Under the pieces are notes generated by a model, which saw only the letters and a list, made by a program, of their open reading frames with translations, was not told the DNA's origin and searched no databases. Position numbers and translations under genes: made by a program. Of a DNA stretch of 21,081 nucleotides, positions 19,754 through 21,081 are shown in pieces (within the stretch, counting starts at the first letter, position 1; every line of letters begins with the position of its first letter). This DNA comes from a virus: the IMG/VR virus record IMGVR_UViG_3300006057_000006, positions 1 to 21,081 of that record. One strand, 5' to 3'.

Positions 19754-20851
19754 ATGTTAAAGCCATCCCTTCGTATATTTCTAGAGCAAGCTGATATCAG
19801 CGCAGACATACTGCCTGATATCATTGATTGCGAGTACAACAACGAGGGAGATAACGCATCGACTTTGAGGCTAATTGTGCGCTCATCACCACGGTTATTT
19901 AACAGCGATTGGATGCCCCGCCCGTTTCAATACATTAAGTGTCAGTTCTATTATAAAGGTAATTCAAATGTTTTGAATGCAGGTAACTTTCAAGTTGAGT
20001 CAGTCCGTGAAAAAGTAGGAAATAGCTACGATGTAATTGAAATTACAGCTATCTCTGTTCCCATAAAAGGGCGGATTTATGAACGCAAAAATTTAAGTTT
20101 TAACGGCGTACTGTTAGAAACAATCCTTAGAGACAAAGCGATTGGATTGCAGTTAAATCCTAAAATACAAATACCAGAGTTGTTTGTAAATGTCAAACAA
20201 CAAGAACAATCAGACCTTGAATTCTTACGAATGATTGCGGGTAGTTGGGGCTTCAATTTCACAATTGACAACGGCACTTTAGTAATGGCAGGTGATGCGT
20301 ATTTCCGCACCATTCCACCAATACTTACCATGTCTCGCAGCGAGTACAGATCGCTTGACATCGAGCATTCTGGCTACAACACCTACGCTGATTGTGAAGT
20401 GAGTTACACTTGGCTAGGGGAGGACAAAAGCCTCACGGTGAAAGATTGGGCGGTATTTACTGACAATTTAGTATCGCTACGATCAAGCCGTAGATTAAGG
20501 CACGAGATGAAGTTTCCGGTAGTGTCGCCGTACCACGCAGCCTATGCGGGAGTAGAGCAATTAATTAAGAAAAATAACGGACAAATCCAAGGCACAATGG
20601 AGGCAATCGGACGCCCTGAATTAGTCGCATTTAATAATATTCAGCTATTAGGCAATCGATTTAACGGCAAGTATCAAATCTTGAAGGCTACCCATCGATT
20701 TAATAGTGATGGCTGGAAATGTAGCTGCAATCTGAAGTGGATACCTGTGAGGGCGGGTGATGTGCAATTTACGTGGTACGATCTATTGGAGATAGCCAGA
20801 GGCTCAATTGGAGGCTTTGGCATTGATATTCCTGGTATCCCCGGTATTTGA
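19754..20851 (+). CDS. Phage late control D-like tail hub protein (gpD)
   Basis: 365 residues. N-terminal hub barrel: PSLRIFLEQADISADILPDIIDCEYNNEGD followed by a strand with STLRLIVRSSP, then PRPFQYIKCQFYY, GNFQVESVREKVGNSYDVIEITAISV and the family signature of a cleft-linked middle region with ETILRDKAIGLQL. SDLEFLRMIAGSWGFNFTIDNGTLVMAGD is the best-conserved stretch (P2-like: D-x-x-F-L-x-x-x-A-x-x-x-G...). The C-terminal part is YHAAYAGVEQLIKKNNGQIQGTMEAIGRP, LLGNRFNGKYQILKATHRFN. The trimer forms the baseplate hub below the tube. It ends one base before the exoribonuclease gene. Confidence 0.8.
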   Translation: MLKPSLRIFLEQADISADILPDIIDCEYNNEGDNASTLRLIVRSSPRLFNSDWMPRPFQYIKCQFYYKGNSNVLNAGNFQVESVREKVGNSYDVIEITAISVPIKGRIYERKNLSFNGVLLETILRDKAIGLQLNPKIQIPELFVNVKQQEQSDLEFLRMIAGSWGFNFTIDNGTLVMAGDAYFRTIPPILTMSRSEYRSLDIEHSGYNTYADCEVSYTWLGEDKSLTVKDWAVFTDNLVSLRSSRRLRHEMKFPVVSPYHAAYAGVEQLIKKNNGQIQGTMEAIGRPELVAFNNIQLLGNRFNGKYQILKATHRFNSDGWKCSCNLKWIPVRAGDVQFTWYDLLEIARGSIGGFGIDIPGIPGI

Positions 20852-20852
20852 C

Positions 20853-21081
20853 ATGAAATATTTTTTTGATACTGAATTTATAGAGTTAGCTGAAAAAAAA
20901 ACAATCGATTTGATATCGATTGGGATTGTCGCTGAAGACGGACGCACTTATTATGCGATAAGTGAAGAGTTTGACGCAAGCGCTGCATCTAATTGGGTCA
21001 AGGAAAATGTATTAATTAAATTGCCACCGCATCCTAACTCTTTTAATCCCACAGAAGCGTCGCCTCGGTTGGTGCCGGAAT
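20853..21081 (+). CDS. 3'-5' exoribonuclease, DEDD family (partial, runs off right edge)
   Basis: The ATG at 20853 follows the hub gene by one base; 76 codons are visible. The start MKYFFDTEFIE, then KTIDLISIGIVAEDGRTYYAISEEFD is the Exo I motif (D6-x-E8) and first strands of the phage/mycobacterial Rv2179c-like 3'-5' exoribonuclease family, which trims RNA or short single-stranded nucleic acid. The remaining DEDD acidic residues lie beyond the window. Finding this enzyme at the end of a tail operon is unusual; it is more often in early or accessory regions. An A9 run (in the 20890s) early in the gene could be slip-prone. Confidence 0.72.
   Translation, partial: MKYFFDTEFIELAEKKTIDLISIGIVAEDGRTYYAISEEFDASAASNWVKENVLIKLPPHPNSFNPTEASPRLVPE

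Noticed and set aside
1-21081. tRNA, rRNA, integrase, transposase or attachment site
   Set aside because: None found by reading both strands; no cloverleaf, no recombinase motif and no long direct repeats.

Overview
The window reads as part of a contractile-tailed (P2/Mu-like myovirus) phage or prophage of a cyanobacterium. The octamer GCGATCGC (HIP1) occurs more than ten times on both strands, a cyanobacterial signature, and there is a GTTGACA-type heptamer tandem repeat of the kind common in filamentous cyanobacteria. No integrase, attachment site, tRNA, terminase or portal gene is visible, so prophage versus free phage cannot be decided here. Family names below come from reading the translated sequences; no database search was possible.

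Layout. 1-3590: baseplate genes on the minus strand (a gpI-like protein continuing into a tail-fibre region and off the left edge, a short gpJ-like protein, and an unknown protein), with a plus-strand Rha-like regulator and a 60-residue protein set between gpJ and gpI. 3592-4537: a scaffold-like coiled-coil protein and an unknown protein. 4538-5351: a self-contained regulatory gene with its own promoter and terminator (P63C-like domain). 5335-11931: the head/neck/tail operon on the plus strand: structured leader, decoration-like protein, major capsid protein, small neck proteins, Gp37-like terminator, DUF2635-like protein, sheath, tube and a tail assembly chaperone with a -1 frameshift product. 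One neck gene (7273-7680) lies antisense inside this operon. 11934-12859: bidirectional terminator, minus-strand P63C-like regulator, divergent intergenic region. 12860-16795: tape measure. 16806-17952: a second cassette of the same design, whose divergent region carries two CRISPR-repeat-like sequences. 17953-20851: gpU-like, gpX(LysM)-fibre and gpD-like tail genes. 20853 to the right edge: start of a DEDD-type 3'-5' exoribonuclease.

How it fits together. The structural genes supply most of a head and contractile tail, but they are split into blocks. At four block boundaries sits an antirepressor-like gene (one Rha-like, three P63C-like), each with its own start and stop signals. Two of them flank the tape measure in the same arrangement: terminator, convergent regulator, divergent promoter region. 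This suggests that these proteins divide and perhaps time late transcription.

The most unusual signals are the CRISPR-like repeat pair (17781-17871) just downstream of a good promoter in the tail-operon leader, the four-hairpin leader of the capsid operon (5370-5483) whose promoter lies inside the preceding terminator, the related leaders of the regulatory genes, and the canonical T TTT TTG frameshift site.
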